The notes under the pieces were generated by a model that worked only from the letters and a program-made list of their open reading frames with translations, was not told where the DNA came from and searched no databases. This document shows positions 27,178 through 35,669 of a DNA stretch of 40,652 nucleotides, one piece after another (the stretch's first letter is position 1; the number at the start of each line of letters is the position of its first letter). Origin of the DNA: Lachnospiraceae bacterium (GTDB lineage: Bacteria > Bacillota > Clostridia > Lachnospirales > Lachnospiraceae); NCBI GenBank assembly GCA_022791975.1, contig JAAWAC010000039.1, positions 1 through 40,652 on the forward strand, read 5' to 3'. Made by a program: the position numbers and the translations under genes.

Positions 27178-30100
27178 ATGGCAGAGATGGATTATCGGGT
27201 AAGACAGGAAATTACCAGGGAAAGGGAGGCAGCTTTTCAAAAACGGAAGCAGAGCCTTACGGGGGAGGACAGAGGGCTTGCAGAAGCCATACATACAAAT
27301 TGTTATGAGAAAGAATTGGTTTCCAAGGTTCGAGACAAATTTTATACATGTCCTGAGCTTACCCCGTCTCAGTGGATAAGGGATCACAAGGGATTGTTGA
27401 GAGCCTTTGTTCCCAAGGCTTATGACAAATCCTATCTCTATATCATTGATAAGCTTCATCAATTTCCTTTTACCAGAGGTTGGGCTCGTAGGAGCGTGCG
27501 GACAAAAAGCTATTGGCCTCAGATACAGCAGATGTTTCAGATATTAACTGCCTATGAAAAGCTTTTTTACTGTGAAGAGCGGCTGGAGGATGTGATGCTG
27601 GGACGCTTAAGCGCAGAGAAGCTGGAATATATTCGCAGGGAGTGGAATTTTACCGACGGCTTTCATTATCTTTATGCGGCAGAGATCGACAGGGGAAACC
27701 AAGTCGTGATTGAGGGCTTGAAATCTTTGATTTTAAGTGAGAATAATACGGCATATCTGGACAGAGAGATGATTCTGGGAATTATCCAATCCGATCATCA
27801 AGAATTGCAGGAGCTTTTATGTAAGCTTTTGTTGGCAGCCCGTCTCCAGGAAGGATTGCGTCAAGCCATCTGTGAAAGTATGGATGAAGGAACCCCTGAG
27901 GCATTTCTAAAGCTTTTGCAGGTGATTGAGGATCATGATCTCATTCGCTATTCCTCTGTGCTTCGATCCATATCTACCTGGATTGGAATTTTTAGTGAGT
28001 CCAGCGCAGATCGAATTAACAAAAAGCTTTTACAGCAGATGGGGGAGTGTCTGCGTGATCCCCAGCTTTGCCAGAGCCTTCTGAAAACCAATGACTCCAT
28101 TTCCATCAGTGTAGCTCTGTGGGCCTTGGGCTTTCGGGAGGCCCAGGACGCGGTGGATGCCATGAAATGGCTGATAGATTATGGAACTAAAAATCAAAAG
28201 CTTACGGCTTCCTATTATAACCGAAGCCTTTATGATGAAAAGCTTCGGGTGCAGGTGGCCAAAAAGGTGATTCTAGAGAAGGGGGAGGATTTGGAGCTGG
28301 CGGCAGCCTTTTTGCCTGCTTATACGGAGCCTTTAAATAACTATGTCCGGGAATTGATTTTTGAAAAAAAGAGTGGCTATTACACCTTTGAATTGGTTCC
28401 TCCTCGGGCTCCCAATCTGAAAAAATATTTCGAGAATAAGAAGGAAGCCGAGCAGCTGTATGAATGCTTTCTGAAAATATATCACTGCCTTCCTAAAAAG
28501 GCTTTGGTCTTTGATCCCTGTATTTTTCCCTGGTATCGGGTGGAGCTTTCTGTGTCCAGCGTGGTTGCTCAGCTGGCTTTTACAGCCTATGTGCTTCAGG
28601 ATGAGGAAAAGATAACCTTTGCTGCGGGATTGTTGGATGAGGCGGATGGAGATGACCGGAAGTTTTTGATACACCTTTTGTTGTATTCGCCTAAGAATCA
28701 GATGCAGCGAAATCTGGTAATTAGTTATATGGGAAGCTCTAAGACACAGGCTTCCCATGCGGCTATTAAAATTGTTAAGGGGATGCAGCTGTCCGGCAAG
28801 GAATATGAGATCTGTGAGGACATGTTGCGGTTTAAACGAAATGAGCTGCGGGCAGTTCTCATAGAGCTTTTGATGAAGCAAAAAGAAGAGCATTTGAAGG
28901 ATTCCCTTACACGTCTTTTGAAGGATAAAAGAGAGGAGAAGCGCAGCGGAGGTCTGGATATTCTTATGCGCTTATCAAAGGATAAGAAACAGGAGAAGGT
29001 TTATGAGAAAGTTCGTCCCCTGATCGCTTTGGTGGCCAGTCCCACAGATAAGGAAAAAATTCTTATAGAGGAGCTTAAGGGTGAGAATACAGAAGAGCAG
29101 GAGGGATATTACAAAATCTATAATCCGGAAGCTTCCGAGGAGCTTCTTAGTCCAGTACAAATAGAGGAGGCTTCGCCGGAAATCATGGCTTCTAAATGTC
29201 TGCCTTTTACAGAAAAGGAGATCATAGAGAAGCTTGTGAAGCTTGACAGGATTTTCCAGGAGAATAGAAATTATGAGTATGTGAATTGGATGGGTGAGAA
29301 GGAGATCTTGGGAAATAAATATACCTGTCTCAAGGAATCCGGCTATCCCCAGGATCTTTTCCAGCGGTTTCAGTTAAAAAATTTCCCACTGGAAGCTGTA
29401 TTTCGCCAGTTTTATGAGGAGGAGCTTGGAAGCTACGCAAGCCTGGTGGAGCTGGAGGCAGTCCTCTCTAAAAAAGAAAAGAGTGTCTATAGCAATGGGG
29501 AAAAATTTTATAAGAAGGTTTTTGGAAAATTGCCTTTCCAGGGAATTCCCTTTACTTTGGAGTATGAAAAGCAAATATTGGATTTAAAACTAGTATACCG
29601 GTATGAGTATTTGGAGAAAAAGGAGCTGCTGGACAGGGGAATCCAGATGGTTTCTGCCCTTCTTCCATTGACAGATGGAAAAAACAAGATGATCCCCTAT
29701 ATGTATAAGGCCTGGAACGGAAGAGAGAGCCAGATGAATATTTCTCTCAGTCAGATGCCGCTTTTTATCCGGTATTTTGAGGGATTGCAGTATTGGGAGA
29801 CGGATGAGGAATTTATCCGAGCTTTTTCTGTAGCCTTGCAGTTTGAGATAAAGATTCGGGAAAATAGAAAATATAATACCTTTGCCAGACCTACGAATTA
29901 TTACGGAGGAAATTCTTATTCTTATCCGAATATGGGATTTACACCTATTTGTCCCTACTGGTTTTTTAAGGCCTATCACCTGGGAATTATTACAAAAGAT
30001 CTGGTGTACAGGGCAATTTTGGAATATTTCCATTGTCAAAACTGTCTTCAGGTGCTAAGCCGGGTGGTTAAGGGAGAATGTGTCCGTCCCATGAGCCGTG

Positions 30101-32370
30101 GTGCTCTCAACTACTTTTTTGGCAGCTTACATACCAATGAGATTTATGAAATAGGGGAGAGCTATTTTGGGGAGGATACCTGGATTGGAAAGCTTATCCG
30201 GGAATTCTATGAGGGAATTGTGCCGGTGATTGTGGATATGGAGCTGCGCCGGGGAGAGGCAGAGACAGAGGTTACCTGGATGGTACAGGGAATTGACTAT
30301 ATCCGGGGAATGGATGTTCTTATCCGTATTCTTATGGCTCTGGGTAAGGATACCTTAAGCCGGGATTCCTATTATTTCTGGTATTACGGTGGACGGAGTC
30401 AGTCTAAGAAGGAGGTGCTGAGCCGTCTTCTAAAGGTCTGCTATCCGGCAGTTGGAGAGACAGGGAAGGATTTGACGGAGGCGCTCAAGAAAACCAAAAT
30501 CAAGGAAACGCGTCTGGTAGAGGTGGCTATGTATGCGCCACAGTGGATTGATATTATACAGGAACATCTGGACTGGAAGGGATTAAAGAGCGGCTGCTAT
30601 TATTTTATGGCCCATATGAACGAGCGTTTTGATGATCAGAAGCAGGCTATGATTGCAAAGTATACGCCTCTGTCTCCGGAGGAGCTCCAAAATGGCGCCT
30701 TTGATGTGGATTGGTTTGAGGAGGCCTATGAGCAACTGGGAGAAAAGAATTTCGGCCTTTTGTATCAGGCAGCAAAATATATTTCCGACGGTCAGAAACA
30801 CTCCCGGGCCAGAAAGTATGCGGATGCGGCTACTGGAAAGGTAACTCTGGAGGATTTGAAAAGGGAGATCTCTGCCAAGAGAAATAAGGATTTGCTTATG
30901 AGCTACAGCCTGGTTCCCTTCCAGAAGGATCGGGAGAAGGATATGCTGGATCGGTATCAGTTTATTCAGCAATTTTTAAAGGAGAGCCGTCAATTTGGTG
31001 CCCAGCGACGGGCCAGTGAGGGAAAGGCCGCAGAGATTGCACTGGTAAATTTAAGCGTTCGAGCCGGCTATGGGGATGTGACACGTTTAACATTAAATAT
31101 GGAAACCCGCTTGGTGGAGGCTTTTGAGTCTTTGATGTGTTGGAACCAGGTGGAGGATATAGAAGTTTGTCTTCATGTGGGGGAGGATGGTAAGAGTGAG
31201 ATTTTGTGTCGGAAAAATGAAAAGCCGCTGAAATCCATTCCTTCCCGGCTGGGAAAGAATCCTTATGTGTTGCAGCTAAAGGAGGCTCATAAGAAGCTTA
31301 AAGATCAGTACAGCCGGACTAAGAAGATGATGGAGGAAGCCATGGAGAGCGGAACCAGCTTCCGGGCCATGGAGCTTCGGGGATTGTTAGAAAATCCAGT
31401 GGTGCGGGCTATTTTGGAGCCTCTGGTGTTTATGCACAAGGATTCCCTTGGCTTTCTGTCCCCCGGTGGAAAAGTTTCTGAAAAACAGGACTCTCGGTGG
31501 ATTGGTGGATCCACAGATCTATATTTGAAGTCCTGGGAAGGGGAGGAAATTCTTCTGAAGCCAGAGGAAGAGCTTCGCATTGCCCATGCTCTGGATTTGT
31601 ATCAGGCAAAGCAATGGGCAGAGTATCAAAAGTATTTGTTTGCCCATGCAATACGCCAGCCCTTTAAGCAGGTATTTAGAGAATTGTATGTGAAGCTGCC
31701 CGAGGAGCTGGGGCTTAAGGCTTCTCGCATGTTTGCAGGAAATCAAATTCAGCCCCAGAAAACTGTGGGATGTCTTCGGAATCGGCGTTGGGTAGCTGAT
31801 TATGAAGAGGGTTTGCAGAAGATCTACTATAAGGAAAACATTGTGGCGCGGATTTATGCTATGGCGGACTGGTTTTCTCCCAGCGATGTGGAGGCACCTA
31901 CTCTGGAGTGGGTGGAGTTTTCTGACAGAAAGACCTTTCAGGCTTTGACCATTGCACAGGTGCCGGATTTGATTTATAGTGAGGTTATGCGGGATGTGGA
32001 CTTGGCTGTAAGTGTGGCCCATGCAGGAGGGGTGGACCCGGAGACCAGCCATTCTACTATTGAAATGCGTCGAGCCATTGTGGAATTAAATCTGCCTTTG
32101 TTTGGTTTAAAGAATGTGACGTTAACGGACAGTCATGCCATGATTCAGGGAGTGCGGGCTGTCTACAATGTACATTTGGGCAGCGGTGTAGTTCATCAGG
32201 AGGGCGGCGCTATGCTTCATATTCTTCCTGTACACAGTCAGAAGAGAGGGCGGTTGTTTCTTCCCTTTGTGGATGAAGATCCAAAGACCGCAGAGATTAT
32301 GTCAAAAATTGTATTGCTGGCTGAGGATAAGAAGATAAAAGATCCCTCTATTTTAAGTCAGATTCTGTAG
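27178..32370 (+). CDS. Giant DUF4132/DUF5724-type helical repeat protein
   Basis: This protein is 1730 residues. Residues about 1-1400 are mostly helical with repeated HEAT-like pairs (for example LQELLCKLLLAARLQEGLRQ near 205-225, and AVDAMKWLIDYG). They look like a long solenoid with no signal peptide or membrane span. The C-terminal portion (about 1570-1730) carries SEVMRDVDL (1601-1609), VHLGSG (1665-1670) and LFLPFVDEDPKTAEI, the signature of the end of DUF4132/MolR-like proteins (recently split as DUF5724 and DUF7737). Function in the family is not established; E. coli MolR relatives are linked to AAA/VWA genes, absent here. The start at 27178 follows GGGAGGAT at a rather long spacing, one base after the 148-residue gene. 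rsmG begins 10 bases after the stop. Confidence 0.75.
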   Translation: MAEMDYRVRQEITREREAAFQKRKQSLTGEDRGLAEAIHTNCYEKELVSKVRDKFYTCPELTPSQWIRDHKGLLRAFVPKAYDKSYLYIIDKLHQFPFTRGWARRSVRTKSYWPQIQQMFQILTAYEKLFYCEERLEDVMLGRLSAEKLEYIRREWNFTDGFHYLYAAEIDRGNQVVIEGLKSLILSENNTAYLDREMILGIIQSDHQELQELLCKLLLAARLQEGLRQAICESMDEGTPEAFLKLLQVIEDHDLIRYSSVLRSISTWIGIFSESSADRINKKLLQQMGECLRDPQLCQSLLKTNDSISISVALWALGFREAQDAVDAMKWLIDYGTKNQKLTASYYNRSLYDEKLRVQVAKKVILEKGEDLELAAAFLPAYTEPLNNYVRELIFEKKSGYYTFELVPPRAPNLKKYFENKKEAEQLYECFLKIYHCLPKKALVFDPCIFPWYRVELSVSSVVAQLAFTAYVLQDEEKITFAAGLLDEADGDDRKFLIHLLLYSPKNQMQRNLVISYMGSSKTQASHAAIKIVKGMQLSGKEYEICEDMLRFKRNELRAVLIELLMKQKEEHLKDSLTRLLKDKREEKRSGGLDILMRLSKDKKQEKVYEKVRPLIALVASPTDKEKILIEELKGENTEEQEGYYKIYNPEASEELLSPVQIEEASPEIMASKCLPFTEKEIIEKLVKLDRIFQENRNYEYVNWMGEKEILGNKYTCLKESGYPQDLFQRFQLKNFPLEAVFRQFYEEELGSYASLVELEAVLSKKEKSVYSNGEKFYKKVFGKLPFQGIPFTLEYEKQILDLKLVYRYEYLEKKELLDRGIQMVSALLPLTDGKNKMIPYMYKAWNGRESQMNISLSQMPLFIRYFEGLQYWETDEEFIRAFSVALQFEIKIRENRKYNTFARPTNYYGGNSYSYPNMGFTPICPYWFFKAYHLGIITKDLVYRAILEYFHCQNCLQVLSRVVKGECVRPMSRGALNYFFGSLHTNEIYEIGESYFGEDTWIGKLIREFYEGIVPVIVDMELRRGEAETEVTWMVQGIDYIRGMDVLIRILMALGKDTLSRDSYYFWYYGGRSQSKKEVLSRLLKVCYPAVGETGKDLTEALKKTKIKETRLVEVAMYAPQWIDIIQEHLDWKGLKSGCYYFMAHMNERFDDQKQAMIAKYTPLSPEELQNGAFDVDWFEEAYEQLGEKNFGLLYQAAKYISDGQKHSRARKYADAATGKVTLEDLKREISAKRNKDLLMSYSLVPFQKDREKDMLDRYQFIQQFLKESRQFGAQRRASEGKAAEIALVNLSVRAGYGDVTRLTLNMETRLVEAFESLMCWNQVEDIEVCLHVGEDGKSEILCRKNEKPLKSIPSRLGKNPYVLQLKEAHKKLKDQYSRTKKMMEEAMESGTSFRAMELRGLLENPVVRAILEPLVFMHKDSLGFLSPGGKVSEKQDSRWIGGSTDLYLKSWEGEEILLKPEEELRIAHALDLYQAKQWAEYQKYLFAHAIRQPFKQVFRELYVKLPEELGLKASRMFAGNQIQPQKTVGCLRNRRWVADYEEGLQKIYYKENIVARIYAMADWFSPSDVEAPTLEWVEFSDRKTFQALTIAQVPDLIYSEVMRDVDLAVSVAHAGGVDPETSHSTIEMRRAIVELNLPLFGLKNVTLTDSHAMIQGVRAVYNVHLGSGVVHQEGGAMLHILPVHSQKRGRLFLPFVDEDPKTAEIMSKIVLLAEDKKIKDPSILSQIL

Positions 32371-32380
32371 GTGAAGAGAT

Positions 32381-33139
32381 ATGGAAAAAAATGGAAGTTA
32401 TAGAAAAGCGGATCTGGAGAGTCAGATTACGTATTTAAAGAGAGCTTGTGAAAATATAGGAGTGATTTTGACGGAGGATCAGCTGCATCAGTTTTATCGC
32501 TACTACGAGCTTTTGACAGAATGGAATCAGGTGATGAATCTCACGGCCATCACGGAATATAAGGATGTGGTGCAAAAACATTTTGTAGATAGCTTGGCTT
32601 TGATTCCTGTCTGTGGAGTATCTGCATCTGGCGCACTGCTGGATGTGGGTACTGGAGCTGGATTCCCGGGAATTCCATTAAAGATTGCTTTTCCAGAGCT
32701 TCGAGTCACTTTGTTGGATTCTTTGAATAAACGGGTAAAGTTTTTGAATCAGGTCATAGAAACTCTTGGTTTATCTGAGATTTGGGCTTTTCATGGACGG
32801 GCGGAGGATTTTGCAAAGAAAAAGGAATTCCGGGAGCAGTTTGATCTTTGTGTGTCCCGGGCTGTGGCTAATTTAGCTTCCCTGTCAGAGTATTGTATTC
32901 CCTTTGTTAGGATGGGAGGCTTGTTTATCTCTTACAAGTCGGGGAATAGTGAGGAAGAAATTTCTCAGGCTGGAAAGGCTATTCAAGTTTTAGGTGGTCA
33001 TTTGAGGGAGGTTAAGGAATTCTTTCTTCCGGACTCGGATATTTCCCGCTCCTTTGTGATGATAGAAAAGAGGCGGGCCACAGACAAAAAATATCCCAGG
33101 AAGGCAGGGCTTCCTGGGAAAGAACCGATTCTTTCATGA
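32381..33139 (+). CDS. rsmG: 16S rRNA (guanine-527-N7) methyltransferase RsmG
   Basis: This 252-residue SAM enzyme methylates G527 of 16S rRNA. The SAM motif is LLDVGTGAGFPGIPL (about 86-100), preceded by NLTAI and followed by the CVSRAVANL segment. All core family elements are present. The last 15 or so residues (KKYPRKAGLPGKEPILS) are a non-conserved tail whose DNA also encodes a terminator stem for the opposite strand. It is the final gene of the mnmE-mnmG transcript and converges with the hydrolase-like gene. GAAGAG precedes the ATG. Confidence 0.95.
   Translation: MEKNGSYRKADLESQITYLKRACENIGVILTEDQLHQFYRYYELLTEWNQVMNLTAITEYKDVVQKHFVDSLALIPVCGVSASGALLDVGTGAGFPGIPLKIAFPELRVTLLDSLNKRVKFLNQVIETLGLSEIWAFHGRAEDFAKKKEFREQFDLCVSRAVANLASLSEYCIPFVRMGGLFISYKSGNSEEEISQAGKAIQVLGGHLREVKEFFLPDSDISRSFVMIEKRRATDKKYPRKAGLPGKEPILS
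33086..33119 (-). terminator. Terminator of the hydrolase-like gene, embedded in the end of rsmG
   Basis: TCCCAGGAAG (33094-33103) and CTTCCTGGGA (33110-33119) form a perfect 10-pair stem with a 6-base loop. On the minus strand it is followed by TAT and T6 (33091-33086). It therefore terminates leftward transcripts of the hydrolase gene. The plus-strand side lacks a T tract (AAAGAACC follows), so rsmG itself is not clearly served. Confidence 0.8.
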
Positions 33140-33155
33140 AACATGATATGTTTTA

Positions 33156-34130
33156 TTATGGTTTGCTGGACTGTTCTTCTTTTTCCAAATAGATGGAGAG
33201 CAGCTCTAGCAATTCCTCCGGTTTTTCCAACTGGGGGAGATATTTACATTCCTTGATAAACTCTGTCTCAATGGCGGGATTGTAGCTGCAATATTCTTCC
33301 GCTGTATTGTAGATATCCGAATAATCACTACCCCCAATAAAATAAATACTGTGGTTGATTTCTTTTAGTGCATGGATAATATTTAAATTCAGATAATTAC
33401 TTTTCAGGCTGGAAAACAAAAATTTGGATACAGCACCTTTTTGATGAGCGGCTTCATAGTAAATATCTAAATCCTGTTGTTCCAGTTTATCCGGATCATA
33501 GTAATACTGTTCCTGGAAACATTGTTTAATCATATGTTTGGCAGCTAAAATATTATAGATTAGGGTTCCTATAACAGGGGAGTTAATCATTAGCTTTAGG
33601 GTCTTTGTTCTCTTGGAGGGAGCTTTATTGAGCTGTCGCAGGGCCAGAGGATTTAAAATAATAAGCTTGTTAAAATATATGGGATTGTGAAAACAAGCCA
33701 TAAGTGTGAAGGAACAGGACATACCTGTGGCAATCACATTCGTTTTGTGCTTAATCACATCTTTGACAAAATCGGAGATCAACTGAACATATAAAAAGTT
33801 TGTGTATGTAATATTCGTCTTTTCTGAGCGGCCGCAACCAAAGAGATCCAATACATAGATCGTATGGGATTTGGAGAGCTGACCGATGAGCTTCCTCCAC
33901 TCAGAGCCAGAGCTGGCTGGGTGCAGATCGTGAAGCAGAAGCAAGGGGGAACCGGAGCCATAACGATTATAAAATATTTTGCCAAATCTCCAATTATAAA
34001 TTTCTCCTTTGCTGTCATCCAGAAGATTTTTTAGAGTTGCGGTATAAAAAGTCAGTTTATTGGCCAGATGTATGCTAAGCGCTGTGCAGCCGGATAGAAG
34101 GATCATTTTTCGAATTGTTTTTTGATTCAT
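33156..34130 (-). CDS. Membrane-anchored alpha/beta-hydrolase-like protein, triad incomplete
   Basis: This 324-residue protein has a short basic N-terminus and one hydrophobic segment (about 9-30) that anchors it; an LSGC string there resembles a lipobox but the hydrophobic core is short. The alpha/beta-hydrolase core follows: LLLLHDLHPASSGSEW, LDLFGCGRSEK, then the nucleophile elbow GMSCS with Ser138. The terminal motif is ECKYLPQLEKPEEL; relatives have GHLPHLEKPEE, so the catalytic His is replaced by Tyr297. It may be non-catalytic. The start at 34130 is preferred because a promoter lies within the longer frame, and that frame's first residues come from a parS site. It is head-on to replication. 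Confidence 0.7.
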   Translation of the reverse strand: MNQKTIRKMILLSGCTALSIHLANKLTFYTATLKNLLDDSKGEIYNWRFGKIFYNRYGSGSPLLLLHDLHPASSGSEWRKLIGQLSKSHTIYVLDLFGCGRSEKTNITYTNFLYVQLISDFVKDVIKHKTNVIATGMSCSFTLMACFHNPIYFNKLIILNPLALRQLNKAPSKRTKTLKLMINSPVIGTLIYNILAAKHMIKQCFQEQYYYDPDKLEQQDLDIYYEAAHQKGAVSKFLFSSLKSNYLNLNIIHALKEINHSIYFIGGSDYSDIYNTAEEYCSYNPAIETEFIKECKYLPQLEKPEELLELLSIYLEKEEQSSKP

Positions 34131-34176
34131 AAGGGATGGAGTTCCTTTCTTGAATTTATTGGAAAGCCTTGAGATA

Positions 34177-34205
34177 ATCATAGCATAGTTGGGAGTCGGT
34201 GGCAA
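34177..34205 (-). promoter_or_regulatory. Promoter of the hydrolase-like gene
   Basis: On the minus strand TTGCCA (34200-34205), a 17-base spacer and TATGAT (34177-34182) occur, and the -10 is preceded by TGC, giving an extended -10. The leader to the ATG at 34130 is about 40 bases and includes AAAGGA. The promoter lies inside the upstream in-frame extension, supporting the shorter start. Confidence 0.65.
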
Positions 34206-34308
34206 GATCAGGGTAAAAATTTGAGGATTGTCATCTGGGTGTAGGGAGATTGGCATAGGAATATAGGGTTTGGCTATAAAAATGTTAGACTTTTGTATAA
34301 ATAGGTTT

Positions 34309-34324
34309 TGTTTCACGTGAAACA
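34309..34324. promoter_or_regulatory. parS: parS centromere site 1
   Basis: TGTTTCACGTGAAACA is a perfect 16-base palindrome and an exact form of the bacterial parS consensus that ParB binds and spreads from. It lies about 16 kb from oriC and 1.4 kb before parA. Read on the minus strand it encodes MFHVKQ, which wrongly extends the hydrolase-like frame. Confidence 0.95.
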
Positions 34325-34337
34325 TTTTATTTAGAAG

Positions 34338-34532
34338 GTGGACTATTATTTCTCAAAAATATACAATGAAAATGCTCCTTTGTATCGTATTTATAAGGAT
34401 AAAAATGGAATCGCCGTTATAAGTTCTTTGTGGTTACCGGAACTGAGAAAGTTATTAAGTAATGAAAGCAAAAATGATAACTTTGAGAAATCTCCTGTTT
34501 CGAATTTACGTACTCATCGGGAAATAACTTGA
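34338..34532 (+). CDS. Uncertain small open frame of unknown function
   Basis: A 64-codon frame opens with GTG just after parS site 1. It encodes a hydrophilic protein (DYYFSKIYNENAPLYRIYKD...) with no recognisable motif and a poor ribosome site (AGAAG directly against the GTG). It is AT-rich like the rest of the small islet between the parS sites. It could be a gene fragment or chance; I include it because nothing else occupies these bases. Confidence 0.25.
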   Translation: MDYYFSKIYNENAPLYRIYKDKNGIAVISSLWLPELRKLLSNESKNDNFEKSPVSNLRTHREIT

Positions 34533-34540
34533 AATATACG

Positions 34541-34569
34541 TTGTAAATGGTAGATAAAGAATTTATAAT
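34541..34569 (+). promoter_or_regulatory. Promoter of the small membrane protein gene
   Basis: TTGTAA (34541-34546), a 17-base spacer and TATAAT (34564-34569) lie 36 bases ahead of the 57-residue gene. The good -10 and exact spacing make a real promoter likely and support that the small gene is expressed. Confidence 0.7.
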
Positions 34570-34605
34570 CATATATATGAATCAAAGCTTACGTGAGGTG
34601 TTTTA

Positions 34606-34779
34606 ATGAATAAAGTTCATACTGCATTGTTAGTGGTAGGATTGATTATTATTTTGTTTGCCGTATATTGTCCATCAATAATAGCGGAAGTCCATAGCGA
34701 AATGTGGAGAATTATAATTGGTTTACTAGGTTGTTTTTCAGTTGCTTTAGGTATGTATAAGATAGTCTGCAAAAAATAA
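34606..34779 (+). CDS. 57-residue two-span membrane protein of unknown function
   Basis: This very short gene encodes a protein with two hydrophobic helices (LLVVGLIIILFAVY at about 8-21 and IIIGLLGCFSVALGMY at about 36-51) joined by a polar loop, and a basic end KIVCKK. The positive-inside pattern puts the C-terminus in the cytoplasm. GAGGTG lies six bases before the ATG, and a good promoter lies just upstream. I know no family for it; toxin-like, holin-like or accessory roles are all open. Confidence 0.6.
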   Translation: MNKVHTALLVVGLIIILFAVYCPSIIAEVHSEMWRIIIGLLGCFSVALGMYKIVCKK

Positions 34780-34919
34780 ATTAAAATTTATAGGGTTGTT
34801 AAGTTACTATTGAATATGTGTTTTTGCAGAAAATATGCTATGTTTTAGAATTTATACATTGGGAACAGTTTTTCGTAAAGAGTGTTAGAAAATTAGGGAA
34901 TAGGATAGGAATATTACAT

Positions 34920-35300
34920 ATGAAACGAGAATTGGGAATTGCAAGATGTGGCCTTGCTTGCTGTTTATGTTCTGAAAATATAACATGTCAGGGATGTAAT
35001 TCAGTTGAATGCCCGGATAAAGATTGGTGTGAAAATAGGAAATGTTCCATTTTAAGGAAGTTGGGACACTGTTATGACTGTAAGGAAATATGCAGCAAAG
35101 GATTATTAAGTAAAATCAAGCCGCACGCGTTTACAGAGTTTGTCAGAAGGTATGGGGAAGATTATCTTTTAGATTGCCTGGAGAGAAATGAAGAAAAAGG
35201 AATCATTTATCATCGTAAGGGGTTGATAGGTGATTATGATGATTTTGATAATTTGGAAGCGCTAATAGAGTTTATTAAAACTGGAGAGGTAAAACGATAG
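34920..35300 (+). CDS. DUF3795-type cysteine-rich (probable zinc-binding) protein
   Basis: This 126-residue protein has twelve cysteines crowded in residues 10-58: CGLACCLC, CQGC, C31, C37, C42, then CYDC and C58. This is the pattern of the DUF3795 family, small metal-binding proteins of unknown role. The second half is acidic and helical with no membrane span. The start at 34920 follows ATAGGA; upstream in-frame codons lie in AT-rich non-coding sequence. It sits alone between the small membrane gene and the parA promoter region, within the islet flanked by two parS sites. Confidence 0.75.
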   Translation: MKRELGIARCGLACCLCSENITCQGCNSVECPDKDWCENRKCSILRKLGHCYDCKEICSKGLLSKIKPHAFTEFVRRYGEDYLLDCLERNEEKGIIYHRKGLIGDYDDFDNLEALIEFIKTGEVKR

Positions 35301-35669
35301 ACATAAGAAGATGATACCTTTAGTGGATAAAGCGAAGCGTGTCCTTTATCCTGTTTAATGAGAATCAAAATAATACAGAATATAATTGTAATAACAGAAA
35401 TCAAAGTAAGAATTTGTGCTTAAAATGGCATTTTACTTTGGAATTTTTAAGTTTAACACTGTGAAAATAATAACTATACATAGGATGGTAAAAAAGTTTT
35501 TGTCAGGAAAAATTCCAGAGACACCGGCAAATGTTCTGAAAAATATTTTTTCGGTAGTTTGCATTCTCAGTTGTTATGCTGAATAATTTGTCTTGTTTTA
35601 GAGGAGCGTTCGGTTTTTGCTTCCCCGAAAGGATGATTTTCTTAAAAATTAGAGAAGATTTCTAATTTA

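Noticed and set aside
32655..32680. Noc-type binding site (TTCCCGGGAA core) inside rsmG
   Set aside because: It encodes the conserved GFPGIP motif of RsmG and no Noc gene is seen; only the 10-base core matches.
34131..34325. N-terminal extension of the hydrolase-like protein starting MFHVKQ
   Set aside because: The first codons are the parS palindrome, the extension contains a good promoter, and similarity to the family begins after it.
35487..35588. 33-codon frame MVKKFLSGKIPETP... as a signal peptide precursor for the AgrC-like kinase
   Set aside because: Weak ribosome site, no processing enzyme nearby, more than 30 kb from the kinase, and no AgrD-type C-terminal motif.
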